Assembly (NCBI RefSeq): GCF_041260155.1
Contig: NC_091931.1
Location: 19,820,166 to 19,884,165 of the forward strand
Direction of reading: 5' to 3'
Length of the DNA stretch: 64,000 nucleotides
Source: Ptychodera flava
Taxonomy: Eukaryota > Hemichordata > Enteropneusta > Ptychoderidae
Shown here: one piece after another, positions 13,214 through 40,751 of the stretch
Layout of the letters: each line of letters begins with the position of its first letter
How positions within the stretch are numbered: the stretch's first letter is position 1
Notes under the pieces: model-generated
What the model saw: the letters and a program-made list of their open reading frames with translations, nothing else
What the model was told of the DNA's origin: nothing
Database searches by the model: none
Position numbers and translations under genes: made by a program

Positions 13214-16200
13214 GCATACCAAATATAATTCAGATTTAATTACTTCCTACACATCTGACAACACACAGCAAATATCAAATGGTGTATTCACAAATACATG
13301 CGGTAACTGTTGAAACATATCTGGTCCAGAAACGAATGTTAATAATGATTAGAACAGATACAGATTTCTACTTGCAGGTTTCAGTTCTTCATATCTGATG
13401 TTTACGATCAGTGCGTCAGTGTCATATGTACCCGGTTTTACAAAAGTATCACACTGACATCAGTCAGTTCATTCTGCTGGAACATTCACCTGTGAATTGT
13501 TTCTGATGTCTGAATCTAATAGCCATGCCATAATTGACATTAAGTGTAACTGTGACAAGGTTGTTAGTCCTTTAGCCCTTTAAATATATAGCTGATCTAT
13601 TTTTCATCATGAATTTATTGTATGTTATTTTACAGCAAAGATTGTCATGTCTGTTGCAAATTAAAATAACAGACAAGACTGGTATCATGCTCAGTGGTGT
13701 CACAGTTTGACATTATCCTTGGGTATATTTCTATTCACGTACCGTGTAACATTGTTGCCTAGGGCAATCGGATTATTACGACGGGGTAATTTGATCCAAT
13801 ATACTGCACATTCCCCAAAACAGCATCACAATTGAACTAATACGCACATGTAGATCAGTTCTTTTATTTTTGATGCATGCAGTTTTTCTTGTGTTTGTAT
13901 TTTGAAATTAATGCAGTTGGCCTGTTTTTTTCCTTTTCTGTTTGAAATTCATCACATTGCTGTAGTTTGTTCTGAATCCCCCCACTGTTTACATATACAT
14001 GTTTAGATGATAAATGAGATCACAGCTGTGATCAGTTTGAGATCCATCGTCATGGAAATGACAGAAATGCAGTGTTCTGTTTTCCCAACACCATTCGATG
14101 TGCAGCCTGAGCATGAGCATGGAGCAGTGTTCCCCTAATGTAGACCACACAATCTTCAAATAATTTTCTCTGTGATTTGCTTTGCTAGCATTTGACTTTC
14201 ATCAAACAGAGTTTGCTTACATAGTCTTAGACGAAACATTTTCATTTTTCCAAAATGTACAAACTTGTCATCACTGCCCCATAGTCCTTCAGTTCACAGA
14301 TGTTTATGCATTAATGAAAAAATTGGTGACACGCTTAAGTTTATAAGGGATGACAATTCTTACTGGCAATAGGCATTTTGATTGTCAAATTTTAAAATAT
14401 TAACACCATGATGATGATGATTTTATGTGCAGTATATTGTTCTTTGGCTTGAACAAAATTTTATGAAATCTGTTAAACATATCCAGTGCTACGTAAATCT
14501 CACGATACAGCTGTTGTATTACATGCAATTGAATGCACCACACTGATGTGAGACAGCGGGATATCATGAGATGTTGACTATACCCTTGAGATACCACCCT
14601 AATTAAACTTGAGCATTCATTTGCTCTCACTACAAATGTTTTATGTTATACTACAGCTGCCTCAGGATCGTTGCAATTTAATTTATTGTCACCAAAATTG
14701 AATCCATTTTATTAAGAAAGTTGTGTTCATATTTTTAATGGATAGGTATTCATTGCATAGAATACATATCTATATACGGCCTGTGCAGTACTGAAATTGT
14801 GATGTACACCGGTCACTGACATTGAATACCGAGACAATAGAACCATTTTGTTCAGTTTGGTATTTGTGTTGTCACACACTTCTCAAAATACCCTGTTTCA
14901 AATTTAGGTATTTTAGCAATTTTTGCATCGCAATGGACATTTCTTTAATTTCCCTTTGCTCCAGTACTTGAAGCCTGCATCAGATATTGTCTGATGGAGT
15001 GAAACAAGAACATTGATAGAAGGTATTAGCTGGTAGCTGGGTCATTGTAAGCTTTGGAAATCAGACTTATCCTGGTCGATGTCAGGTGCAATATATATGT
15101 CCAATAAGTGGATTTTGAGTTGAAATATGACACAGTGATTTGGTTCTTGAGCATTGATTTGATATCAAATATAGTGACACAGTTTTATAGCTGGGACGTT
15201 TTTTCCAACACCAGAATTTGTACATGGCAAGACAGCAGGATACATCATGATGAGCTATGTAAGGATTCAACATCCGAAAGATCATTCTGTTAGGTGTCAG
15301 TGGTGGGTCAATAGGCTATTGTCCTGAACTGAGTCACCGTGGGGTTATAAACTCACTGCATGCACAGGTGATTCCCCTTCCAATAAAAATGTTACTTTCA
15401 CAGCTGCACCATTGTGATGTTGCTATATTTATAATTAAAGGGATGCTAAAAAACAGATCATTGACACAGCCGTGGAAGTTTTGGATGACTTCACTTTAGT
15501 TGCATTACTTGCTATCATCTACGGTTTTCTGTTTGAAGGTAGAATTGAGCACTTACACTCCTAGACCAGCACATGTCAAAGAGATACTTTCGAAAGTGTT
15601 TGAAGAGAACTGAAACTTACACCAGATGTGTTTCAACTGATTATAAAATTACCATGATCAAAAGTACTCAACACAAAAAACCTATTGTTCAAATTAGCAC
15701 AAGTGTAATATGTTTTTTACCAACTTTGTACTAAAAATTACTAACCTTTTTCTATGTGTATTTATAGTATGTCATATTTGTTTTAGACCAATACTATGTT
15801 AGTTGATGTTATCTACTGTTATTCTCATTATTACTAAGGCATTACTACACCAACTGCTAATAGTTTCTAGCAGGAGGAAATGAGTTTAGTGACTTTACCG
15901 GTACTCGCAACAGTAGAAAAAGATGTGTTACTTTAACAAGTGCTAGTTACTTAACAATGTTTGTTTGCCATATAGAAATATTTGTTTGCCATATAGCTGC
16001 AGACTTGAATTGTCACAGTTTGGTAAAGTCTCTTGTGTATATTAAGTTGTGTTCACTGCCAGCATTGAAATATATATTTATGAAATATATTTTATTATAC
16101 TGTGCACTGTTTTCAAGCGTATACAGCAAGCTTTTTGTATTTTCTGACTGTGATGACTGAATCTGAGTGCATGTGAATAACTGTCTAAAACTCCACCAAA

Positions 16201-16763
16201 TGTAACTTTTGGTATATTTTCCTGTATATTTGTTCTTCTGTAAAACATGGTTTCTTGTTGTGGTGCCAAGATCAAGTTTGACATGCCTAATGTTCAGCTT
16301 CGCAATGACAATACAGCTTGTATGCGAGCAGTGACCAATTGTTATCACTGACAGCTGAATTTGAGATTTTGACAATGCAAACATTGCAAAGAATATACAA
16401 TGCATGTGCTTGCAGGGTCTGTTCTTTAAGTTTTACTTTCAAGAGAACAATTGAAAATATTTTTTGTTTAAACAAAAGCAGGGAAAATATCACAAGTCAC
16501 AGCCGTTTTGCCTTTGTAGATCTGTTTTAGTCATTTGAAATGCATGCACATGCACACACAGGTTTTGTTGGAAATTCTTTTCGATTAATGTGGACAATAA
16601 ATTTGTCAATAATAACACGTCCAATACATGTTTTGGCAATGCCAGTTGATGTGTTTTCACTGTGAAGAGGACAATAGGAAAGTATTTGGTTTTTTGTGAA
16701 AACAAAATCAAGGAAATATTATCAAAAGTTACATCCACTCTTATGGAGCTATTTTGGTTATTC

Positions 16764-16797
16764 AACACACACACACACACACACACATGCACACACA
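16764..16797. repeat. (CA)n microsatellite
   Basis: About twelve CA units with one interruption (TG), in the non-coding stretch downstream of the zinc-finger gene. Confidence 0.95.
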
Positions 16798-16870
16798 AGT
16801 TGTGTAAGAAATTCTTGTGCACACATAACCATTCACCTTTAGTGTTCCATGTCAATGTTCCTTGTCACAA

Positions 16871-16876
16871 CAATAA
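16871..16876 (+). terminator. Candidate poly(A) signal AATAAA
   Basis: Canonical hexamer followed by a TTTGAGGTGTTTTTGTTT-like downstream element. This is the better placed of the hexamers before the repeat cluster that starts at 17.2 kb. Confidence 0.35.
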
Positions 16877-17229
16877 AATGGTTTTCATAGTTTGCTGATC
16901 TTTGAGGTGTTTTTGTTTCTCCGTGCATGGATCAAATTTGCTCCAAGTTTTGGTGAGGATGAGATGGTTATAAGTTGTCTCTGATGTTTGTGATGGAGTA
17001 TGGATGTGAGTTTATAATTGTGTTTCCAATTGGAATGGAATGTGGACTAACTTCTAACATTGTGTATGGGATTACTAGATGTGTTGGAGAGTGTATGTGT
17101 GCTTTATAGTAATGGGTGGGATGTGGCCTCGCAATCACCATATGCTTGTTAGAGCAATGGTCTGGCAGAATCAATCTCCAACGGTGCCTTTCCAATGCAA
17201 TTGCTTGAGACAGGTAAAAAACAAGACAT

Positions 17230-18163
17230 ATTCAATAATCTAAGACTGCAAAGTAAAAGAAAGAACATGCATCCAAAGATTAGTAAAGGTTTTTGTTTCA
17301 AAAGATGATCAAAGGTTTGTTATTAAACAACAATACAATGGCTAAGAGAAAACCTTGGAATTTCCCCTCTGCCTTTGTTTTCATACAAATATAATTGAAA
17401 GTGATGATTTTAACCATAAGAGAATTCTTGAATAAATCGGGGCCTTTGTTTTCATACAATTAACATTGAAAGTGGTAATTACTGGTAACCATTAGAGAAT
17501 TCTTGAATAAATTGGGGCCTTTGTTTTCGTCAAAATCATGGTCTAAACCTGGTTCTCACCCTCAAATAATAATTCATGTGTTTACTCCTGATGGTGCAGC
17601 TAGGTTAGGCTCATTCATTTTGGGCAATCAGCACCAGGAATGGAATGTGCTATTTTTCTGAAAGAAATTTGCAAACTTCTCTGCCAATAGAGTATCAACA
17701 GAACATGAAGGTTGCCAAGAGAAGACCAAGTGATAAAATATGACATTGTGCACTCGAAGTACAGAAAAAAGGGTAGCATGTTTTGTTGATTGTCATAGAC
17801 TTTCTTTATGGAACAACGTGTCTCGGAGACAAATTTTATAAAATATTTCTGGTCTTCCTATTGTTTGGTGCTCATTCTGGAGTAAATGACCTTTCCAACT
17901 TCTTATTTTTGTGAACATTGGAAAAATTCAATTTTTCCTCATAGAGTTAACACAGGTATGGTGGACGTATTGAATTCCAAATATCAGTAAATCTCAGGTA
18001 ATTTGTTCTCTAGTACCAAAGTCTTCTAGGTGACCTCTAAATAATATTCTTGAGTTTGGCAATGGGTTGATGTTTCCTTGAGGAAAGTTAAAGCAAAAGG
18101 CCTGATGCTACCATAAGGTAGTATACTCCTCAGGGACAGATATTCAGACTATTTTTACAATTC
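17230..18163. repeat. Tandem segmental duplication, unit 1
   Basis: This 0.93 kb unit is repeated next door as 18164-19537. Matching blocks are 17232-17280 with 18162-18210, 17282-17538 with 18646-18905, and 17760-18160 with 19133-19534, all nearly identical. Unit 1 lacks about 440 bases present in unit 2 (18211-18645). It contains two 71-75 bp tandem units and a diverged, inverted TTAA-MITE copy (about 17810-18115). Confidence 0.9.
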
Positions 18164-19537
18164 AATAATCTAAGATCTGCAAAGTAAAAGAAAGAACATG
18201 CATCAAAGATGGATACAAATTGAATCTGATTTGACAATGTAGATTAAAGGGGCCCAGTGATTTAACCCATCCTTTATACATATGATAATATACCACTTTC
18301 ACATAGGAAACCATCTATATTATAATTTGTAATGTGGGCTTCAGAATTCAAAAGTTTTGGTGAATTCCTCCCACACATTTTCTGGTCTGCAGGTATTTAG
18401 TATGGATTTGTGATTTAGATTCTCCACATCTTTCAACAACTGTATTCAAGTTTAATTGAGGATTCCTGTACACATATTTTCAAATAGTCTTTTAGGAGTT
18501 AGAGTTACCTTAAACTGCCTCCATGTAGGACACTTGCTGTTACCTTTATAATTGAAAATTAAAAAAAATTAGTCACTTGGTTTAGGAAATTTTGTCTGTG
18601 TCAGTCACTCTTAAGACTGCACATTTCTGAGGTAGTTTTATTTTTATTAGTAAAGGTTTATGTTTCAAATGATGATCAAGGTTTGTTATTAAACAACAAT
18701 TGAGTGTTCAATACAGTGGCTAAGAGAAAACCTTGGAATTTCCCCTCTGCCTTTGTTTTCATACAAATATAATTGAAAGTGATGATTTTAACCATAAGAG
18801 AATTCTTGAATAAATCGGGGCCTAAATTTGTTTTCATACAATTAGCTTTGAAAGTGGTAATTACAGGTAACCATTAGAGGATTCTTGAATAAATTGGAGC
18901 CTTTGTTTTCATACAATTAACATTGAAAGTGATTATTCTAATCATAAAAAGAATTCTTAAATGAACAAGTGTCTTTGTTTTCATAGAAATAGCACTGAAA
19001 GTGATAATAATACTACCATAAAAGAATTATTGAATACATTTTGGTCTTTGTTGACTATTGAGACCATTTCTCTGGCATTACTTCAAAATATGATTTTGTA
19101 GGTATGGCCATCATGTATAATCACCTACAGTACAGAAAAAAGGGTAGCATCTTTTGTTGATCGTCATAGACTTTCTTTATGGAACAACGTGTCTCCGAGA
19201 CAAATTTTATAAAACATTTCTGGTCTTCCTATTGTATGGTGCTCATTCTGGAGTAAATGACCTTTCCAACTTCTTATTTTTTTTGTGAACATTGGAAAAA
19301 TTCAATTTTTCCTCATAGAGTTAACACAGGTATGGTGGGCGTATTGAATTCCAAATATCAGTAAATTTTAGGTAATTTGTTCTCTAGTACCAAAGTCTTC
19401 TGGGCGAGCCCTAAATAATATTCTTGACTTTGACAATGGGTTGACGTTTCCTTGAGGAAAGTTAAAGCAAAAGGCCTGTGCTACCATAAGGTAGTATGCT
19501 CCTTGGGGACAGATATTCAGACATTTTTTTACAATTC
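18164..19537. repeat. Tandem segmental duplication, unit 2
   Basis: The second unit is 1.37 kb. The junction with unit 1 sits at an ATTC (18160-18163). The same four bases occur at the outer left (17230-17233) and outer right (19534-19537) borders, which fits a microhomology-mediated tandem duplication. The 440-base segment absent from unit 1 lies at 18211-18645. Confidence 0.88.
18750..19050. repeat. 71-79 bp tandem array
   Basis: Four consecutive units start with CTTTGTTTTCATA at about 18750, 18821, 18900 and 18972, with the beginning of a fifth at 19045. Each contains a CATTGAAAGTG-like middle and a GAATTCTTGAATAAAT-like end. Two units of the same type lie at 17372-17520 in unit 1 of the larger duplication. 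Divergence rises towards the right end. Confidence 0.85.
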
Positions 19538-20498
19538 TTTCCCAATCTACCTCTTGTGGGCCTCATTTTAAAGCTCTTGGGCTAGAAAATATTTTCTTTC
19601 TGGAAAATCTTATGTTTTTTCCCATAGAGTTGACAGAGGGATGGTGGCCATTTTGAATCACAAAGATCAATAATGCAAGGTAATGTCTCTAGTCCCAAAC
19701 TTCGCACAGTGACATGTGATTTTTTCTTTCTTTATTCGGTGAGTGTAAGGTTGAAAGTTCGCTTAAGGTTTCAAGACAAGAAATTGACCTTTTTTAAGCT
19801 AACAATTCTGTGGTGATTAATTAGCTCAGAACCCCCGTAAATTATATATTTTCGGAAAGCCTAGATATAGGGAACATTTTGGTTACCTTAGTGTCACCAT
19901 TGTTCACATAACTATCATCTGACAGGTAATTTGCATAACCTTTCAAAAATCGGTTTTCCTCATATTTTGTTTAAATACTTTGAGATATTAGGCTGAAATT
20001 TGTGCGCGTGCAAGCTGTCCTTACGATCTTTCAAAGTGTCTCAGAATTTTTTTAAACCTTTTAACACAAGTTTTATGCCAGAAAAACTTCCAGAGCGGTG
20101 AATTTAATCCTAATTGATTTCTTTATATTGTGCTCCAAAAAACTAAGCAAGATATAAAAAGCCTGAGACAAACTTTGGAAGAGCTTTGTGACAGCTTGCA
20201 TTCCAGAAAGTGTGAGTCAGATATTTAGAAGAATTGAGCCAAAACAGGGGAAACCGATTTGTGAAAGGTTATGCAAATTACCTGTCACGTGATAGTTATG
20301 TAAACAATGGTGACACTCGGGTAACTAACCAAAATGTTCCCCTATATCTAGGCTTTCAGAATGTACAATTTAAGGGGGGTTCTGAGCTTATTTATTTACC
20401 ACCAGAGAATTGTTAGATTAAAAAGGTCAATTTCTTGTCTTGGAACCTTAAGGAAAGTTTGAACAAAAGTTTCTTTCATTTGTGAGGTGCATACTACC
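19490..20498 (-). mobile_element. TTAA-type MITE interrupted by a second element
   Basis: The left part, 19490-19762, starts GGTAGTATGCTCCTTGGGGACAG. It matches the inverted copies at 53221-53570 and 56939-57278 along its whole length. The right part, 20452-20498, ends GAGGTGCATACTACC. Without the insertion at 19767-20447 the element is about 320 bp, the size of the other copies. Its outer flanks (ATAA left, TTGA right) are degenerate forms of TTAA. Confidence 0.8.
19767..20447. mobile_element. Palindromic foldback MITE, 681 bp, TTAA target duplication
   Basis: The ends are GGTTTCAAGACAAGAAATTG and the inverse complement of GGTTCCAAGACAAGAAATTG. The two arms stay alignable for about 300 bases each, to a centre near 20107, so almost the whole element is one inverted repeat. 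Shared blocks include CAGGTAATTTGCATAACC. Exact TTAA copies sit at 19763-19766 and 20448-20451. No transposase is encoded. It lies inside another MITE and is therefore younger than its host. Confidence 0.9.
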
Positions 20499-21967
20499 TT
20501 GATACAGTTACAGTAATCACAAGTATAGAGAGATACCAAACTGAACACATGCAAAACTCTGCTATCAAATTCAACCAATGTTAGCATGCTTGTAGTTTCT
20601 TCTTTTATGCTCCTGGGTTGATTTTCACAAATATCAACACGACATATCAGACTAGGACACAGGGTGCCAATCATTCGGTCTCCTTCACAACCCTTACAGT
20701 GTTGGTTGTGTCTTTGCACAGGCAGAATTTCTGACTGCATCAAGTGGGTATAATCAACAGTTATAACAGGCCAGCCGTGTAACTTCATATATGGAGTAGG
20801 GATGTACTCATCTGCTCCTTGCCCTTGCCCATAAAAATATGTTTATGGTAAGTTGTCCACCATAATTCCTTCAATAATCTGCCAATGTTTCGGCAAAAGA
20901 AAACCACACACACAAATAGTTGCACTGTACAGGTATTTTTATATTGTAATTGGTATTTTGATAAAGGTAACATGATATGGAACTTCAAAATTCAGCACAA
21001 AAAAAAACTGACATTACTTGCTGTGTAACCATAAATAATTTACATAAATTTGTCAGCAATCTTTTAAATTGAAACGACACTTTCAGAGTCAATTCCCATT
21101 CTGCAAACACGGCCATCTCTCAAACAAATCCTTCCAAATTTGGTCTTCACACTCTTTGCACTACCCTGTTCACACATCAGCTGAAGCATTATATCACTGT
21201 AAACCCCCCTGAAAATCCTAAAAAACATCCTGTTGACGTGTTGGGAGCTGTCCAGTCATTCTCTTAACATGTACATCCAATGAACTCAGACTTCAGGGCA
21301 GTGTATTTCATTATTTAGACAGCAAGAAAATGTGCACATACCTATGCAGTCTCAAACGTTAGGATCAATCAATCTATAGCGCCCCCCCTCTCTATAAGTC
21401 ATTAAAATATATTCGAATTCTAAAATGAACTCCACTACATGATTTTAAAGAATAAATTCCATCATGTGCATATTGCTTGTTATGTTGATGCTCATTTTCC
21501 TATACTAGTCATGCTCACAGTCTCAATGTACATAGCACCATTAGGTTCATAACCTACACTGGCATTATAGCATCAACAAATAATTTCTTTTAAAATACCC
21601 CTGGATCTCGCAAACTGTCACACAGATAGTGCATACTCTTTTGTTCATGACTGTCTACACTTGATTAATTGGCAAATATCCCTGGGGCAAAAAAAAAAAT
21701 TCTGGACTTTGCCAAAGTGACATAGCTTGGCTGCAAAGCGAATTAAAACATTTACAAACTGAGAATTTTCACAAGAGAAATGATTACTGTAGAATAGTCA
21801 TGGTTCTTTTCACAGACACTTTAGGAAATGCCCACAACATATCTAAGGCATCTACCGGCACAGCTGTACTGTTCTGGTTTGGTGTAAACACTAGTCTACT
21901 GTCCACAATCTAAGGGCTGTCGTAAACCTATTAATATCTTCTTTATGATGACAAACTGTTGGCTTTT
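20499..21967. other. Non-coding stretch, downstream of OGT
   Basis: No supported gene. On the minus strand this is the region after the OGT stop codon and probably contains its 3' UTR. I found no convincing minus-strand AATAAA near the stop; the nearest clear one (20391-20396) falls inside the foldback MITE. Confidence 0.5.
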
Positions 21968-37491
<15,524 letters not shown>

Positions 37492-38360
37492 AGTAGGCAT
37501 AAATTCAGGTAGAAAGGTAACGGATTCCGAGCAAAATTTCGCTTTTTGAGATTATCTTTCGCAGTCCACGACTACGCCATATGCTAACGTTAAAGATGTC
37601 GTCGCAACCTGTTTACAGCTTTATTGATATTCAAAATCAATGCGCACAAGCGAATAACAAGGAAGAGTTTCTCCAAAATAAACGGACCAATTGAGAAGAT
37701 TGTTACTATATTCTACATTTCTATAATATTGTTTTGCTCCTTATTATAAACATGTAAAATGTTAAGATTTGTGACCGAAAAGAAGTTTTCGTTCATCCGA
37801 AAACCGCGGAGAGATTACTCTTTTCGGATTGGGTAAATAGGTTGTCCTTGAGCAGAGCACAGTTCCCTACATTTGCACGAGCAGTACCGAAGAGGCCCTA
37901 CAGATCGTTTTGATGGTTGAGTCCGGGAGTCAAGTTTAACCACATTTTTACATCAGTTCATATTCTATATTTTTTTAAGCATTATTTTCTATGAAAGTTT
38001 GATCTCATGATCTATAGAATGTGAACACGGACGTACACGGCGCACACAAAGCTGATGTTTGGTTATATGCAAATTTTATAGATGTTTGTAACAAAATGAT
38101 ATAAACAACAATAACAACAAATGGGCTATGTATTCATGCGCGACAACATGGCGGTGCTGACAATTAATAAACTGATGAACCGGTGAGACGCATTTTCTAT
38201 GACTGTCAAAATTTTATCCTACAAAATCTTTGTATATTTACCACTATGCATTCCTCTGGCGAGCAAAACTCTTTGAATAAGGAGAGATTTACATTATGAG
38301 CGGACTTATAAAAGTAAATCGACATTTTCTGTAATCTGATTGGCCCAAAATGATGTCATT
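37492..38360. other. OGT 5' UTR and divergent intergenic region
   Basis: The 0.87 kb between the OGT start codon and the CArG box. No ORF or TATA box stands out. The OGT transcription start must lie here, reading left. Local base composition is slightly richer in CpG than the surroundings (for example 37560-37620 and 37795-37810), as usual near housekeeping promoters. Confidence 0.5.
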
Positions 38361-38370
38361 CCTTATATGG
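38361..38370 (+). promoter_or_regulatory. CArG box (SRF site)
   Basis: CCTTATATGG is a perfect match to the consensus CC(A/T)6GG. It sits about 120 bases before a consensus splice donor (38494) and upstream of two genes for actin-binding beta-thymosins. SRF with its MRTF partners controls many actin-cytoskeleton genes, vertebrate beta-thymosin among them as I recall. Binding here is inferred, not shown. Confidence 0.55.
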
Positions 38371-38399
38371 CAAGCTCGGTCTGCGACAAAAAGACTGAG

Positions 38400-38493
38400 A
38401 CCAGCCCTACCGTACTTTATTTCGGACTGCCATTTAAGCGCCGGACAATCCACCCCAAAGTGTCAGCAAAGTCTTCGCTCGACAGCACTAATT
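38400..38493 (+). other. Candidate non-coding first exon of the beta-thymosin locus
   Basis: The stretch after the CArG box ends CACTAATT followed by GTAAGTATC, a near-consensus donor at 38494. Vertebrate beta-thymosin genes have a non-coding first exon and coding exons starting just before the ATG, the same arrangement as here. The left limit (transcription start) is a guess. Confidence 0.35.
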
Positions 38494-39217
38494 GTAAGTA
38501 TCTGAAACAGTCCTTTCATAGGTGTGTTTCTGTTCATTCAGTAAATTTAAATAATTGACTTCTTTCAAATTTGTAACATGTACATATATATCATGGTGTA
38601 AAATAGGAGACGCCCATCGGTATTTACTGAAAGCGCAAGTGACTGACACGCACGCGAACTTCAAAATCACAATATTCATTTCTCGGTGATTTTTCCAAAA
38701 ATCTCACAGAAACTTTCAGAATTTTGATAGAAAAAGATAATATGACGTTCGGAAACAAAATATGACTAATGTTTCTGTCACGAAAGCCTACTTAAAACGT
38801 GAATTTGTTCTCTTATGATGCTATTTTCGCGCTGAAATACCAATTTCCATCGCAAGGGCAGTACAACATTCACTTCAGGCTTCTCAATGAGGAAGTACAT
38901 TTTGTTCTACCTCTTCCGTATTTTTTTATCAATTGGGAAGTACAGCAATCTTTCAAATTCGGATATTTTATCGGGTTATACAGGGTTGTCGCAGCAAGGT
39001 GGGACCGTGGTCTAACCTATGAATGAGACCTGTGCACAGAATTTTCTTCCCATTCTTTCCTTCCTTTATATAATTACATTTTTACAACACAAACACTCCT
39101 AACGTCCGTCCAGGGTAAAGGGGAAAACTGGAACAACATACTAAAGAGTTTCGTAAAGAATTTGTTTAAATTACTGCCCCTCCCATAGAAATTCATATTC
39201 ATATTGATGCACGTGTT

Positions 39218-39218
<1 letters not shown>

Positions 39219-39250
<32 letters not shown>
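39219..39250 (+). repeat. Poly-G run, 32 bases
   Basis: Uninterrupted G homopolymer. Further runs of 13 (39761-39773) and 26 (40726-40751) lie within 1.5 kb on the same strand. Exact lengths may be unreliable, as assemblies often miscount such tracts. Confidence 0.9.
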
Positions 39251-39251
<1 letters not shown>

Positions 39252-40062
39252 GACTAGGCCATGAATAATTCAACCAGGCCTGTACGTGTAGAGATTCAGA
39301 CCCAAGTTCCTCGAAAATTTTCACATATATTTAATATCAAGCATATTGGACATTTTCAATTGTGTCACTATGCATGTTTTCTGCTGATAGTTTTGACAAG
39401 TTTTGTCCACACGAGTCATCAACTTGAACAAATAACTTGGATGTACCTATATCACGATTTAATCCACAGTGGCACTTAGGGTGATAGGAGAATGAAAAGG
39501 CTTTCTGCAGGAAGAAAAATTTTAAGCGTCTTTAGAAAGTGTTGACTATGGGAGAGGTTTTTTTATGTCAAAGGACAATAGTTCATTCAAGGGATACAAG
39601 TTTTCTTTTCACAATCTGTTTAATTCTGAAAATCTTTACTTATGTAGCTTGCAGGGAGTGGCAAAATGTCAGTTTTTGTCAAGGTCAGCATGCTGATAAA
39701 TTTTACTGGGGTTCATGTTCCTGGGGTTTCCCCCAATTATTTAACTATGCAATCAGTATTGGGGGGGGGGGGGACAAAAATGGTTAAGGGGGTTCCCACA
39801 ACATTTACCTGTATCCCCAAACCAAAGCCATAATGCTGAATTTTAACTTTGAATGAAAAATAAGCATGAAAATACCTTGTGATAAGAGATAAATGTTGTG
39901 TTTTAGGTATAGGTTTCTGGGTAAAGAAATTCCACTTTTCCCTTGTGTAATTTTTAGCGATCAGAAACTATTGATGATGTTTGGTTGGGTGCTAAACTTG
40001 GAGTGATTATGAAGGAATTCACAACGCTGTAGTTGCAAGAGAAAATCTATGGTCAATAATAT

Positions 40063-40311
40063 CCCTTTTCCTGCCAGACAGTATCGCATCTCCATCAGCC
40101 AAGTCAGTAAAAAGCGGTATTGAGCCAAAACATGACGTATTTTCACCCACTTAGCTTGGTCTGTTAAAGCATCTTTAGTCCAAAACAATCAAGTTTACAT
40201 TATTTATGTTTTCAACACCTTTCAAATGTACAGTATTATGGAATATGTTGTGTTTCATTAATTTTAACCAATTTTACCTGGTGGTGAAATATTGACTTGG
40301 CAGGAAAAGGG
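40063..40311. mobile_element. MITE-like repeat, CCCTTTTCCTGCCA termini
   Basis: The left end CCCTTTTCCTGCCAG and right end TTGGCAGGAAAAGGG are inverted copies of each other. TTAA follows the right end (40312-40315); the left flank is ATAT, so the target duplication is unclear. A diverged relative is at 24500-24780, and the right half recurs at 40880-40972. Confidence 0.65.
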
Positions 40312-40509
40312 TTAAACTATTTATAAATTGGATAATTAATAAGATGATAGAGTTCTGATTTTTTGTAGATTTTAATAATTTCCATCATGTTACTTTCACC
40401 CTGTTCACACAAAGTTGTGTTGCTCAACTAATGCAACCTTTACACTGTCTGAACCCTTGGTGTTGGCCTAGTTTGGACTAATTTTGTCCCAGCTGGGAGG
40501 GGTTGTAGG

Positions 40510-40625
40510 ACTGACTTTAAATCAGTCTGCCCGGATTTCCATGTGTGGATGTGTAACGCTAGCCCTGGTCCAAGATGGTAGTCCATTTTACATTTACCGG
40601 AAGTTTTCATTCCAGTCCATATCAT
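40510..40625. repeat. Dispersed repeat shared with 4258-4460
   Basis: On the minus strand GACTGGAATGAAAACTTCCG and the following TAAATGTAAAAT match 4259-4290 on the plus strand. A GGACCAGGGC block is also shared (4371-4380). The 4.2 kb copy lies inside the hAT element. Confidence 0.55.
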
Positions 40626-40725
40626 TCCATGTAGTCAGAACAACATTTTCCCACCAAGTTTCGATATGAAAATGAGACCATCTTGTCTGATTCACAGTGC
40701 TTGTACAAATGAAAGACATACATGT

Positions 40726-40751
40726 GGGGGGGGGGGGGGGGGGGGGGGGGG
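40726..40751 (+). repeat. Poly-G run, 26 bases
   Basis: Uninterrupted G homopolymer, the second longest of the three on this strand. Confidence 0.9.

Larger units (their letters stand above)
10605..16900 (+). other. Non-coding stretch, candidate long 3' UTR and downstream DNA
   Basis: No ORF in this 6.3 kb has family resemblance or exon-like borders. It follows directly on the stop codon of the zinc-finger gene. AATAAA hexamers occur at 13208-13213 and 16871-16876; the second is followed within 40 bases by a T/G-rich stretch as expected of a cleavage site. It could be a long 3' UTR, or UTR plus intergenic DNA. A (CA)n run sits at 16764-16797. Confidence 0.4.

Noticed and set aside
20234-20788. 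Open frames on both strands, including a 130-residue minus-strand frame
   Set aside because: They largely read through the palindromic MITE and its border; no recognisable protein motif.
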